A stretch of 64,000 nucleotides of DNA from Streptomyces sp. IMTB 2501 (GCF_001953885.1 NZ_MQUS01000001.1:775506-839505), one strand, 5' to 3'. Counted from the stretch's first letter, positions 19,434 to 28,106 are shown. Translations and numbers: made by a program. The notes: generated from the sequence alone by a model not told the origin.

Positions 19434-19898
19434 TCAGGCCCTTTCCGACGCCTGGCCGGCGTCCGCATAAAAGTCGATCTTGGTGTCCAGCAGGGTGAGG
19501 GTGTCGTGCAACTCGGCGATCCGTGCGAGAACTTCGCGCCGCGTCCGTTCCAGCATCCGCTGCCGTTCGCCGTAGGTCTCCGGTCCCTGGCGGACCAGCT
19601 CGGCGTAGCGCACCATGTCCGCGACCGGCATCCCGGTCAGCCGCAGCTTGGTGACACAGGAGAGCCACTCCAGGTCCCGGTCGTCGAACCGCCGTTGGCC
19701 GGCGTGCGACCGCTCCACCTGCGCCATCAGACCGATCTGCTCGTACCAGCGCAGCGTGTGCGGGCGGAGCCCCGTGAACGCCGCGACCTCGCTGATCGTG
19801 TAGCGGCCCTGGCCATCGGGCCGAGGCCGCGCCGACTCCGCCGACGTACAGGTGTCCACGGATGAGGAGTTCACGGGGGTGCTGTCGATCACCGTCAT
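19434..19898 (-). CDS. MerR family transcriptional regulator
   Basis: The 154-residue protein has a MerR HTH at about residues 33-100 (YTISEVAAFTGLRPHTLRWYEQIGL, then RRFDDRDLEWL) and a C-terminal dimerisation helix (RMLERTRREVLARIAELHDTLTLLDTKIDFY). There is no Cys-rich metal loop. ATG 19898 is preferred over an upstream TTG at 19907, which falls inside the putative operator. The downstream gene is an aldo/keto reductase, and regulators of this type commonly control such genes in response to electrophiles. Confidence 0.93.
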   Translation of the reverse strand: MTVIDSTPVNSSSVDTCTSAESARPRPDGQGRYTISEVAAFTGLRPHTLRWYEQIGLMAQVERSHAGQRRFDDRDLEWLSCVTKLRLTGMPVADMVRYAELVRQGPETYGERQRMLERTRREVLARIAELHDTLTLLDTKIDFYADAGQASERA

Positions 19899-19903
19899 GC
19901 GGA

Positions 19904-19936
19904 TCAACCTAGAAGGTTCAAGTGCGCTTTAAGCAA
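19904..19936 (-). promoter_or_regulatory. Candidate MerR-type promoter and operator
   Basis: On the minus strand TTGCTT (19931-19936) and TAGGTT (19906-19911) are separated by 19 bp, the long spacer typical of MerR-activated promoters. The imperfect dyad TGAACCT-TCT-AGGTTGA (19904-19920) overlaps the -10. The ATG follows within about 8 bases, so the transcript may be nearly leaderless. Confidence 0.5.
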
Positions 19937-19971
19937 GTGCCTTCGGTGAACGTGGCCTCAGGTTCCGAAGA

Positions 19972-20571
19972 TCAGGGGTAGATCTTCTGCTGCGCGGCGA
20001 GCATGGCGACGAACTTCTCGATGCGGGCTGCCCGGGTCTGCGGCTTCTTGGCGTCCTGGATCCGGTAGAGGATCGCGTACCGGTTGCGGCTGTCGAGCGT
20101 GGCGAAGAAGTCCGCCGCCGTAGGAGAGGCGTCCAGGGCCGCTCGGAGGTCGTCGGGCACCGTGGCCGTGCGCTGATTGGCATACGCCGCCTCCCAGCGC
20201 CCGTCCGCCTTGGCCCTCTCCACCTCCCGCAGACCGGCCGGCCGCATCCGGCCCTGCTCCGCGAGCTCGGTCGCCTTCTGCCGGTTCACCTTCGACCACT
20301 TGCTGCCCGGCCGACGCGGGGTGAACCGCTGCAGCCAGTACTGCTCGTCCAGCTTCTTCTTCTGCCCGTCGATCCAGCCGAAGCAGAGCGCCGACTCCAG
20401 CGCCGCCGCGTAGTCGACGCCGTCGATACCGGAGTCTTTCTTGGGGATCTTCAGCCAGACCCCGCGCACATCGGCAGGATGCTCCTCCAGCCACGTCTCC
20501 CACGCCTCCTGCGTGGCGAAGGCCAGCACCGGATCGGCCCCGATCCCCGCATCACCCGACATGCGGTTCAT
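19972..20571 (-). CDS. YdeI/OmpD-associated family protein
   Basis: The 199-residue protein matches the YdeI-like family: FATQEAWETWLEEHP near residue 17, RGVWLKIPKKDSG, ESALCFGWIDGQKKKLDEQYW, then QRFTPRRPGSKWSKVN. It ends with KPQTRAARIEKFVAMLAAQQ, a typical family tail. The biochemical role is not established; some members are linked to bacteriocin or cationic-peptide tolerance. The start is Met 20571 or 20562; neither has a strong ribosome-binding site. Confidence 0.88.
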   Translation of the reverse strand: MNRMSGDAGIGADPVLAFATQEAWETWLEEHPADVRGVWLKIPKKDSGIDGVDYAAALESALCFGWIDGQKKKLDEQYWLQRFTPRRPGSKWSKVNRQKATELAEQGRMRPAGLREVERAKADGRWEAAYANQRTATVPDDLRAALDASPTAADFFATLDSRNRYAILYRIQDAKKPQTRAARIEKFVAMLAAQQKIYP

Positions 20572-20897
20572 CAAAACCCATGCCGGTGGTGGGGTCAATC
20601 CATCCCTGCGGCAGGTCCGATCAGCAGGCATGACCGATTCCGACGGACATCCCCGGGTGGAGGCCGCACCGACGAGTGACCGCCGGCGCGGCGCGTCGCG
20701 AGTCATCGGTCGGCACGTGGCTGGGCAATGTCTGCCTCGGCGTCTCCCTCGGTGTGAGCGTCCGCACGGCCGCCCCGAGTCCCGCGCCGACGGTGGGAGA
20801 GGACCGTGCACCGCGACCACAACACGCCGCGCCTCGCTCACTTCACACCCCGCCTCGGTGACTCACCCCGCCCCCACTCACCCGCCGCCCGACTCAC
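20572..20897. other. Intergenic stretch without a recognisable gene
   Basis: No supported coding region is seen in these 326 bp. The right half is C-rich with repeated CTCAC/ACTCAC words (about 20835-20905). It separates the start of the YdeI-like gene from the 3' end of the SDR gene. Confidence 0.5.
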
Positions 20898-21647
20898 TCA
20901 CGCCGCGTACCCCCCGTCCACCGAGAGTTCCGCGCCCGTCACATACACCGTTTCCGGTCCCGCCAGATAGGCCACCGCGGACGCCACCTCCTCGGCCGTG
21001 CCGAAGCGGCCCAGGGCGGTCATGGCCGCCTGGCCGGACGCGAAGGGCCCGTCCGCGGGGTTCATGTCGGTGTCGGTCGGACCCGGGTGCACGATGTTCG
21101 CCGTGATCCCGCGTACGCCCAGCTCCCGGGCCAGCGCCTTCGTCAGCCCGACGACCGCCGACTTGCTCATCGCGTAGAGCGTGGCGCCGGGGCCCGGTGT
21201 GTGATGGGTGACGCAGCTGCCGACGGTGATGATTCGCCCGCCCGGCGCCATGAGTGCGGCAGCGGCCTGGGCGGCCAGGAACATCCCCCGTACGTTCACG
21301 GCGATCACGTGGTCCACGTCGGCAAGCGACATGTTCTCCAAGGGCTGCATCAGCCCGACGGCCGCGTTGTTCACAAGGATGTCCAGGCCCCCGAGGGCCT
21401 CGTCCGCACGGCCCACCGCACCCGCCGCTTCCTCGGCGTCCGCCGCGTCGGCGCGCAGGGCCACCGCCCGCCGCCCCAGCGCCTCGACGGCCCGTACCAC
21501 CTCCTCCGCAGCCTCCTTTCCGTGCACATAGGTCACGGCCACATCGGCACCCTCCTGTGCCAGTCGCAGTGCCGTCGCCGCACCGATGCCCCGGCTGCCG
21601 CCGGTGACGAGTGCCTTCTTGCCCTTCAGGTTTGCCTGTGAAGTCAT
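20898..21647 (-). CDS. SDR family oxidoreductase, FabG-like
   Basis: The 249-residue protein has TGGSRGIGAATALRLA (residues 15-30), NNAAVG, catalytic Ser in VGSCVTHH, and Tyr/Lys in YAMSKSAVVGLTKALA. It ends in VTGAELSVDGGYAA. These are typical of NADPH-dependent 3-oxoacyl-ACP reductase-like enzymes, but the location away from fatty-acid genes argues for a stand-alone dehydrogenase. The substrate is unknown. An ICMT-like methyltransferase gene lies upstream on the same strand. Confidence 0.93.
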   Translation of the reverse strand: MTSQANLKGKKALVTGGSRGIGAATALRLAQEGADVAVTYVHGKEAAEEVVRAVEALGRRAVALRADAADAEEAAGAVGRADEALGGLDILVNNAAVGLMQPLENMSLADVDHVIAVNVRGMFLAAQAAAALMAPGGRIITVGSCVTHHTPGPGATLYAMSKSAVVGLTKALARELGVRGITANIVHPGPTDTDMNPADGPFASGQAAMTALGRFGTAEEVASAVAYLAGPETVYVTGAELSVDGGYAA

Positions 21648-21742
21648 GCCTCCATCTCACCGGCGAGGCCCGAGGAACACCGGCGGCGAACGGACCTCGA
21701 CCTTGCGGGGGAAAGAGGAGGGGACATGGGCCACGGCGGCTG

Positions 21743-22105
21743 TCAGTAGACGAAGGGCACCAGGCGCCTCGTTCTGCCGCGATAGTCCGTGTACGCGGGA
21801 CCGAAGGCGGCTATGAGCAGGCGTTCCTCGGCGCTGATGCGCCAGACATGGGCGGCCGTCAGCAGCGGTGTCACGATCAGCGCCGCCGGCCAGCTGCCCA
21901 GGCCCAGCGAATACCCGATCCACACCAACAGGCTGCCGCAGTATCCGGGATGGCGGATGAGTCTGTACGGGCCCTCCTGCACCACGCGCTGATCCGCGAC
22001 CGTCCGCAGTGTGCGGGTGTAGTACTGGGCCAGCGTGCGCATGCCCCAGGCACGCAGGGCCAGTCCGCCGGCCAGTACGGCGACACCGAGCCAGCGCACC
22101 GCCAT
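21743..22105 (-). CDS. Isoprenylcysteine carboxyl methyltransferase-like membrane protein
   Basis: The 120-residue protein has the ICMT/phospholipid-methyltransferase motif at its centre (VVQEGPYRLIRHPGYCGSLL), followed by hydrophobic helices and EERLLIAAFGPAYTDYRGRTRRLVPFVY, the conserved C-terminal E-E and Tyr segment. Most relatives have 150-200 residues with further N-terminal helices. Upstream in-frame sequence (FGQASIGPLT) also looks family-like but lacks a start, and a gene on the other strand begins at 22123. The N-terminus may therefore be truncated. Probably a SAM-dependent methyltransferase in the membrane. Confidence 0.8.
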   Translation of the reverse strand: MAVRWLGVAVLAGGLALRAWGMRTLAQYYTRTLRTVADQRVVQEGPYRLIRHPGYCGSLLVWIGYSLGLGSWPAALIVTPLLTAAHVWRISAEERLLIAAFGPAYTDYRGRTRRLVPFVY

Positions 22106-22122
22106 GGTCAGCGGGCCTATCG

Positions 22123-22773
22123 ATGCTTGGCCGAAGGAGACTGCTCCGCTTCGACGCGGCGCTCGTGCATGCCATGGACGCGGCCGGTCCCGCCACCCAG
22201 CGGGCGGTGGCCGTGCTGGCCGTGCGCCGCGCGTGCGATGCGGCCGGTCTGGCGGAGCTGGACTGGATCGCCGCGGGACTCACCGCCGTCACGGAGGGAC
22301 GGGTGCTGCCGCCGCCGCTCGATGACGAGGGCCCTGCATGGCGAGCCCTCGACGCCGACCCACGGATCCCGGACAGGACGGTCCGCCGGGCCGTCCCGCC
22401 CGAGCGCCCGCCCTTCGAGACGCCGCTCGCCCAGGGCGAGGTCTCCGTGCCGATTCCCGTGCCCGACCCGACCACACTGGTCGCGGGCCCCGCGGCCGAG
22501 TGGGTGCAGGCGTCGCCGGCGCCGGCCGAACCGCCGAAACCCGAGCCCACCGGAGCAACGGGATACACCCTGCGGGTCACCATCGGCGAGCCGGATCCCG
22601 CCCTGCCCTTCTCCCAACCGGACATGGCCCTCCCCGCACTGTTCGGCGCTGCCGAGCCCTACCCACTGCAGGCGGCCCTGGACGCGGTGTACGCGGGCAT
22701 CGCCACATACGGCGAGGACTACCCGGCCCTGCTCCGGGAGGTCTGGTCGGTCTGCGAGGGCAGCAGCTCATAG
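22123..22773 (+). CDS. Conserved hypothetical actinobacterial protein
   Basis: The 216-residue protein starts at ATG 22123 and has no recognised domain. The N-terminal half is helical and Ala-rich (RFDAALVHAMDAAGPATQRAVAVLAVRRACDAAGL). A Pro-rich linker follows (ASPAPAEPPKPEPTGATG), then a C-terminal helical part (QAALDAVYAGIATYGEDYPALLREVW). There is no signal peptide. Codon use is typical. It is divergent from the ICMT-like gene. Confidence 0.7.
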   Translation: MLGRRRLLRFDAALVHAMDAAGPATQRAVAVLAVRRACDAAGLAELDWIAAGLTAVTEGRVLPPPLDDEGPAWRALDADPRIPDRTVRRAVPPERPPFETPLAQGEVSVPIPVPDPTTLVAGPAAEWVQASPAPAEPPKPEPTGATGYTLRVTIGEPDPALPFSQPDMALPALFGAAEPYPLQAALDAVYAGIATYGEDYPALLREVWSVCEGSSS

Positions 22774-23005
22774 CAGGCGGGCCGACGGGGTCTGTGTCCC
22801 CGGACGGGCTGGGGGCGGAAGGCCTCATGTGGTGTGCGGGGCGGAAGGGGTGGTGCCGGGGGGAGCGATGGAGGTCGATGGCTACCTGTGACGCATGAGC
22901 GCCGCACAGGGAGTAGAGCATCACCAGCCGGAGTGGCTCGCCCGCGCGCCGCCGTGACGACGGCCGTGGTGTGGGCGCGCGCCGGTCAGCCGGGCGATTC
23001 CGCGG

Positions 23006-23602
23006 TCACCCAGGCGACTCCGCGGAGCGAGCTCGGCGATGGGCCGCGACGCGCTCGCGGGTTGCGCAACGCCGGGAGCAGTAGCGGCGTTCGGGCCCGG
23101 GCCCCTGGGTGATGAAGACGTTACGGCAGGTCGGCGATGCGCAGATTCTGCCGGGCGGGAGCTGGCGGTCCCAGACGAGGACGGTCAGTGCCAGGCAGGA
23201 CGAGGCGAGGAACCACTCGTCCCAGGGGGCGTTGTCATCGTGGTCGAGGTGGGGGTGCCAGGGCGTGCCTCCGCCGTGTGAGGTGAGGCGGAGTGGTCCG
23301 GTGTGGGTGCGCAGCAGGCGGTTGAGGGCGACGGCGGCCTCGTCGACGTGCTCGGCGGTGAAGACCTCGCGGAGCTGGTCGGCGGCGTCACGCATCCGCG
23401 TGACATCGCGGGAGGTGAGGTCGAGGGGGCCTCGCTCGCCGTACTCGCGAAGCACCTCCGTCACGTGGCCGGGGTCGGCGTGGGCCTCGGCGAGGGCGTT
23501 GACCAGGGCGGCGGTGCGGCGGGCCATGGTCAGGACGGAGTGCCGCGTGGACCAGTCGCCGTCGGGGTGGTCGGGGGAGGACATCAGCGCAATGTAACGC
23601 AT
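23006..23602 (-). CDS. CGNR zinc-finger (ABATE-domain) protein, probable regulator
   Basis: The 198-residue protein ends in a CGNR-type zinc finger: CASPTCRNVFITQGPGPERR, then YCSRRCATRERVAAHR, in which CASPTC and YCSRRC supply four cysteines. The rest is the helical ABATE domain (RTAALVNALAEA...). Proteins of this kind are probable stress-related transcription regulators. It is divergent from an MFS exporter, separated by about 38 bp that contain several GTAAC motifs, so control of the exporter is likely. Met 23602 or 23584 may be the true start. Confidence 0.88.
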   Translation of the reverse strand: MRYIALMSSPDHPDGDWSTRHSVLTMARRTAALVNALAEAHADPGHVTEVLREYGERGPLDLTSRDVTRMRDAADQLREVFTAEHVDEAAVALNRLLRTHTGPLRLTSHGGGTPWHPHLDHDDNAPWDEWFLASSCLALTVLVWDRQLPPGRICASPTCRNVFITQGPGPERRYCSRRCATRERVAAHRRARSAESPG

Positions 23603-23655
23603 ATTGCGAGTTTTTGAGTTACCTCCGTAACGTCACTTGGGTGAGAAAAAGTTAC
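23593..23655. promoter_or_regulatory. Clustered GTTAC/GTAAC motifs between CGNR and MFS genes
   Basis: GTTACCTCCGTAAC (23618-23631) is a perfect inverted repeat of 5-bp arms. GTAAC also lies at 23594-23598 and GTTAC near 23651. They straddle both start codons, consistent with an operator that controls both divergent genes. Confidence 0.5.
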
Positions 23656-24843
23656 GCGATGGCCTCCTATGCCCTCGGGACGGTGATGGCACGCGTCGGG
23701 GACGAGGCGTCGGGACCGGCGCTGATGCTGGCTGGGTACGCCGTCGCCGGGTCGGCCGCCGAGGCCTCGGTACTGCTCGCGGGCATCACGGCCGCGGCGG
23801 CGGCGGGGGGCCCGGTGCTCGGAGCGGTGCTCGACAGGCAGCGCCGGCCCGGACGGCTGCTCGCGGCGGCGCTCGTCCTGTACGCGATTGGCCTCGCGGT
23901 GATCCTCGTCGGCCTCGGTCGCCTTCCGTTCGCCGTCACCGTCCTGATCGCCGTACTGACCGGGCTGCCGGGGTCGGCGCTGTCGGGTGGCTGGACGGGC
24001 CAGTTGCCGCGGGTGGTGCCGGCGGAGCGGCTGTCACGGGCCAACGCCCTCGATGCCATGACCTTCGGCATGGCGGGCCTGGCCGGTCCGGTCCTGGCGG
24101 GCGGCCTGGCCCAGACGCTGGGCGCATCGGCAGCCGTCGTGGTGTCGGCGGCGCTGATCGGCTCGGCGGCGCCCGCCGCGTGGATGCTGCCGGGGCGTCC
24201 CGTGCGGGCGTGGGACGCGCGGCGGGGTTCGCTGACCGGCGACCTCGCTGCCGGAATGCGGGTCATCGCCGGAAAACCCCGGCTGGCGCGGGCGACCCTG
24301 GCCTCCGTTGTGTGCTGTGTGGCGCAGGGCATGCTGACGGCCTGCGTGCCGCTGCTGGGTGACCGTGTCCTCGGCGGGCCGGGCCGCGGCGCGCTGCTGC
24401 TGTCCTGTGCGGCGGCCTCCGCCCTCGTGGCCAACGCCGTACTCGCGCGGTTTCCGCAGACCCTCACCCCTGACTCGATCATCTGGGGCGCCGCCCTGGT
24501 CCAGGCCGCCGCGCTCGCCCTGGCGGCAACAGGACGCCCAGCCGTGCTCTTCCTGGCCCTGCTGCTGGCTGGAATCGGGGAAGGACCGCAGCTCACGGCC
24601 TTGTTCGCGGTACGCCATCGCGAGGCTCCTGAGCACCTGCGCGGCCAGATCTTCACCACCGGCGCCAGCCTGAAGATCACTGGCTTCGCATCCGGTGCGG
24701 CGATCGCCGGGCCGCTCGCCACCTGGTCGCTGCCCGCCACACTGGCCACGGCGGCCGGTGTCGCGGCCCTCGCGGCGCCGGCCTTCCTCGCCGTGCCCCT
24801 GGACGCCGTCGGGCTGCCGGAGGAATCGGTACTGCCGGACTGA
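23641..24843 (+). CDS. MFS transporter
   Basis: The 400-residue protein has about 12 hydrophobic segments and no soluble domain. GTG 23641 gives an N-terminus MRKSYAMASYALGTVMARVGDEASGP with the usual MFS first helix. A central loop (PGRPVRAWDARRGSLTGDLAAGMRVIAGKPR) is followed by the second six-helix half. The LSRANALDAMTFGMAGLAGPVLAGGL segment resembles drug or metabolite exporters. The substrate is unknown. The divergent CGNR zinc-finger protein is the likely regulator. Confidence 0.92.
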   Translation: MRKSYAMASYALGTVMARVGDEASGPALMLAGYAVAGSAAEASVLLAGITAAAAAGGPVLGAVLDRQRRPGRLLAAALVLYAIGLAVILVGLGRLPFAVTVLIAVLTGLPGSALSGGWTGQLPRVVPAERLSRANALDAMTFGMAGLAGPVLAGGLAQTLGASAAVVVSAALIGSAAPAAWMLPGRPVRAWDARRGSLTGDLAAGMRVIAGKPRLARATLASVVCCVAQGMLTACVPLLGDRVLGGPGRGALLLSCAAASALVANAVLARFPQTLTPDSIIWGAALVQAAALALAATGRPAVLFLALLLAGIGEGPQLTALFAVRHREAPEHLRGQIFTTGASLKITGFASGAAIAGPLATWSLPATLATAAGVAALAAPAFLAVPLDAVGLPEESVLPD

Positions 24844-24948
24844 CGCACACCTTGGTGTCGGTCGGGACAGATGCGTGATGATACGTGTAAACCATAACGA
24901 TCTCGGCCTAGCTCTTGTGTGCTCGCCGATCCGTTCTAGCCTCCTGAC

Positions 24949-25905
24949 ATGGCATTTCTTTCAAGTCGCCGCAAGCGGGCCCGCCTTGCTCCGGAGCTGG
25001 ACGACCAGCATCTGGGCAGGCTGCTGAAGTCGCTTGTGGCGACCGCCAGGACCGGCACCATCGCGACCACCGAGCTGTGTGTGGCGCAGATGTCCCGCCT
25101 CCTGGAGCAGGACCCGGGCGACTGGGACCGCCGGACGCATCGGATGGATGTCCTGGCGGGATACCTCGCCGGCTCGCATCTGTCGCGGGCCTGGGTCACG
25201 CGTGAGCCGCGCAGCGCGGACGCACTCGTCCTGCACGCCTGGACCCAGGTCGCACAGGCCCGCGGCCAGGGGCGCCTGGAAGACTCGGCCGGCACCGTCG
25301 ACGCCTGTCTGCGGGCCGCCGAACTCGCCCCGGAGGACCCCACCCCGTGGGTGGCCCTCCTCGCGGTGGCACGCCTGGAACGCCGGGAGCAGTCCCAGGT
25401 CTTCGGGGTGTGGAACGAGATCCTCGTACGCGATCGCTGGAACCGCGAGGCCTACCTGAGCATGCTGAACTACCTCAGCCCGGAAGAGGCGGGCTCGCGT
25501 GTCCAGATCCTGGAGTTCGTGGACACCCTGCGCGCCCGCATGCCCGCCAACGCGCCGTGTGTGGGGACCGAACTCACCGCTCAGATCCTCCAGTACCACG
25601 CCATCCTCGGCCGCGGCGGATTCGAGGCACTGGTCGCGCGCAACCACTGGGCCCAGGAAATGGCCGCACAGGCCCTCGACCGCGCGGCGCACACCTGGAG
25701 CCAGGCGGGGTTTCTCCGGCACGCCAAGGCGCTCGCCGACCTCAACCTGCTCGCCTACGCGCTGGTGGCCGCGGACCGGCGTGGCGAGGCCCGTTCCGTC
25801 TTCGAGGCAGTGGGCGGCATCGTCACCGCGTGGCCCTGGCGGACCGGCGGTGACCCGGTGACGGAGTTCGAGGAGACGCGGCAGAAGGTCACCATGGGCC
25901 GGTGA
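24949..25905 (+). CDS. Conserved hypothetical helical (TPR-like) protein
   Basis: The 318-residue protein has no clear catalytic motif. It is made of helical pairs (ADALVLHAWTQVAQARGQGR, TVDACLRAAELAPEDPTPWVALLAVARLERRE, RWNREAYLSMLNYLSPEE) with the A-x-L-x-P-x-P-W spacing of TPR-like repeats. There is no signal peptide or membrane helix. It probably mediates protein-protein contacts in the cytoplasm. It converges with the coiled-coil protein gene at 26100. Confidence 0.7.
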   Translation: MAFLSSRRKRARLAPELDDQHLGRLLKSLVATARTGTIATTELCVAQMSRLLEQDPGDWDRRTHRMDVLAGYLAGSHLSRAWVTREPRSADALVLHAWTQVAQARGQGRLEDSAGTVDACLRAAELAPEDPTPWVALLAVARLERREQSQVFGVWNEILVRDRWNREAYLSMLNYLSPEEAGSRVQILEFVDTLRARMPANAPCVGTELTAQILQYHAILGRGGFEALVARNHWAQEMAAQALDRAAHTWSQAGFLRHAKALADLNLLAYALVAADRRGEARSVFEAVGGIVTAWPWRTGGDPVTEFEETRQKVTMGR

Positions 25906-25978
25906 GCCGTGGAGGGCTGTCTCTGGCACTGCGTCACTTCAGTCGGTCACCGACGATGGCGCAGGGCACACGACCGCA

Positions 25979-25997
25979 CCGGACGAGCCCCGTCCGG
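25979..25997. terminator. Possible bidirectional terminator
   Basis: CCGGACG (25979-25985) pairs with CGTCCGG (25991-25997) around a 5-base loop. It lies between the convergent genes ending at 25905 and 26100. The stem is short, so the call is tentative. Confidence 0.4.
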
Positions 25998-26099
25998 GAC
26001 TCGGCGACACCCGCCGGTGCCGGCCGGGACCGGCCCCGAGCGGACTGGAACAGCCCTCCGGCGCCCGGCACGGTCAGGACGGGGCGATGTGGCCACGGC

Positions 26100-26768
26100 T
26101 CACTCGCTGGCGCCCGGCTGGGACTCCTCCGCCTTCGCCGGCTCCGACGCGATGGGAAGGGTGTAGAAGACGGACGAGCCCTGCTTGGTGCGCTGGGCGC
26201 TGTTGCGGGCCACGAGGTTCTCCAGAGTGGTGCGGATGACCTTGGTCTGGATCTCCCGGTCGGGATGCGCCTTGCCGAGCGCCTCCGAGACCTCGGCCGC
26301 GGAGCGGGGCTCCTGCTGTTCCGAGAGATGGCGGCGGACGAGTTCGACAAGCGTGGGCTGAGCCGTCTGACCGGCCGACGTCTTCGCCGCCGGCTTGGCC
26401 GTAGACGGCTTCTTGGCGGACCGCTTCTTGGGCTCGGACTGCTCCGCGGTCGCCTTCTTCGGCGCGCGGCGCGGGCGGGACGCGGTGTCGGACGTGGTGT
26501 CGGACGCGCTGGGGGACTGCGTCCGCGGGGCGGGAACCACGGGGGCCTCGGTGGTGGCAGGTGCGCCCACCGAGGTCACGACGCCGAGCGCCTCCTGCAT
26601 GCTCACGAGAATCGTGTGGTCGTGCTGCAGCGCGGCCAACTGATCCTGCAGGGTGGCGATTTCGTCGGTGATGCGTTCCTGTTCCTTGACGTTGCGCTCA
26701 AGGTCGTTGGTCACCTGGCTGACGTACTGAGAGGTCAACTCGGTGACGGGAGTGGTTGGCTCAGGCAT
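26100..26768 (-). CDS. Coiled-coil protein with C-terminal winged-helix-like region
   Basis: The 222-residue protein begins with a coiled coil (residues about 10-60: YVSQVTNDLERNVKEQERIT, then DEIATLQDQLAALQHDH). A Pro/Lys/Ala-rich linker follows (about 75-140, including RRAPKKATAEQSEPKKRSAK), resembling histone-like tails. The C-terminal 70 residues (LVELVRRHLSEQQEPRSAAEVSEALG, then IQTKVIRTTLENLVARNSAQR, then SSVFYTL) look like a winged helix. It may be a DNA-binding architectural or regulatory protein; no family name is certain. Confidence 0.7.
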   Translation of the reverse strand: MPEPTTPVTELTSQYVSQVTNDLERNVKEQERITDEIATLQDQLAALQHDHTILVSMQEALGVVTSVGAPATTEAPVVPAPRTQSPSASDTTSDTASRPRRAPKKATAEQSEPKKRSAKKPSTAKPAAKTSAGQTAQPTLVELVRRHLSEQQEPRSAAEVSEALGKAHPDREIQTKVIRTTLENLVARNSAQRTKQGSSVFYTLPIASEPAKAEESQPGASE

Positions 26769-27057
26769 CTGTCGCTCCGATCGTGACTGTGGTGCGCCCC
26801 TTCGCCTGCGGTTGCGGCAAGTGAGGAGCGGGAGTTGTGGTCGGGTTCCCCGGCAGAACGGGAGTTGTCCTGCGAGATGTCCCGACACATGGATGATACG
26901 GATGGACGGACCTGTTTCTACTCACTGAATCCTGTGCGTTGCGTGGGTAAACGCGTGGTAAGAGCCCAGGCTGCCACCGCAATCGGCAACACCCACACGA
27001 GATCGAGGCACGGCCGAACCGATGGCCAGGACATGGCACCGCACGCAGAATGCGGCC

Positions 27058-28052
27058 ATGGGGTCATTCATCTCGTACGACGGCGCCGAACTGGCCTACC
27101 GTGCCTCCCGGGAGAGAAAGCCACTGGTGTGCCTGCCCGGCGGACCGCAGCAGTCGACCCACGTCGGCGACCTTGGCGGCCTGTCCGCGCACCGAAAGCT
27201 GATCAGGCTGGACCTGCGGGGCACCGGCTGGTCCGCCGTTCCGAAGGACCTCGCCTCCTGCCGCTGTGACCGGCTCGTCGACGACGCGGAGACCCCGCGC
27301 CGCCCCCCGGCCCAGTCGTCAAACTCCCTCCCGCACTGCCTCAAGGGCGTGGGAGGCGCCCCCGGCTCGCCACACCGACAGCACGCACCTGACGCCGCGC
27401 GGCCCGCCCTTCGGGCGGACGAGGGGAGTTCGACGACAGGACCTGGGCCTTGGACCACGTGGACCTGCTAGTGCACAGCGCAGGAGCCAATCCGGCCGTG
27501 CGGTATCTGAGCCGTCACCCCGAACGCGTCGACAGGCGCGCGCTCATCACGCCCGGCGTCAGAGCCGTCGGCCTGACCATCACCGACCGGCTCCGGCGCG
27601 AGACCGTACTGCCGCGCCGGGACGAGCCATGGTTTCCTGCGGCGTTCGCGGCTCTGGAGGCGATCGGCGCGGGCGCGGCCACGATCGAGAAGTTCCGGGC
27701 CATCGCGCCGTTCTTCTACAGCCGTTGGGACGAGGTGGCCCAGGCCCACAAGGCGGCGGAGGGCGAGCAGGTGAACCGGGATGTCGTGGCCGCGTTCGGC
27801 GCCGACGGCGCGTTCGGTCCCGAGGCCGACCGCACCGCGCTCGCCCGCTTCGCGGCACCGGTGCTCCTGCTCGCCGGTGAGGTCGACGTGGGTGCGCCTG
27901 CGCCCACGACGGCCGAGTTCACCGCCTTCTTTCCGGGCGCCCACCTCGTCGTACAACCTGAAGCCGGACACTGCCCGTGGCTGGACGACGCGGACCGGTT
28001 CATGGCAACCACCGTCGAGTTCCTGCACGGAGCGGCCACACATGTGCCCTGA
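27058..28052 (+). pseudogene. Alpha/beta hydrolase interrupted by a MITE-like insertion
   Basis: The N-terminal part (27058 to about 27300, frame 1) reads MGSFISYDGAELAYRASRER, then PLVCLPGGP and LDLRGTGWSAVP. The C-terminal part (about 27444-28052, frame 3) resumes at HVDLLVHSAGANPAVRYLSR with the nucleophile elbow, and ends with LVVQPEAGHCPWLDD, the catalytic His region. Between them lies a 123-bp element (27315-27437) with terminal inverted repeats, and one extra base in the CCTT at about 27450 shifts the frame. The original protein would have been a proline-iminopeptidase-like hydrolase. No single frame spans both halves, so it is a pseudogene. Confidence 0.85.
27315..27437. mobile_element. 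MITE-like element, 123 bp, 14-bp terminal inverted repeats
   Basis: GTCGTCAAACTCCC (27315-27328) is inverted at GGGAGTTCGACGAC (27424-27437) with one mismatch. Internally, CCTCCCGC and GCGTGGGAGG form a subterminal hairpin around CTCAAGG, and CCGCCC-TTC-GGGCGG forms a second hairpin near the right end. It encodes no protein. A target-site duplication is not clear. The element splits an alpha/beta hydrolase gene. Confidence 0.75.
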
Positions 28053-28106
28053 CGCCGTCGGCCGGCGTGCGCGAGGACCAGCCGGCGGCGTGCGCCGGCA
28101 CCGTTT

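Noticed and set aside
20835..20905. CTCAC word repeats as a regulatory array
   Set aside because: Irregular spacing and simple C-rich composition; better explained as low-complexity DNA.
27315..27437. Insert in the hydrolase gene as an IS200/IS605 omega-RNA or TnpB end
   Set aside because: A CGCCC-TTC-GGGCG hairpin near the right end recalled IS605 ends, but the element has true terminal inverted repeats, which IS200/IS605 elements lack.
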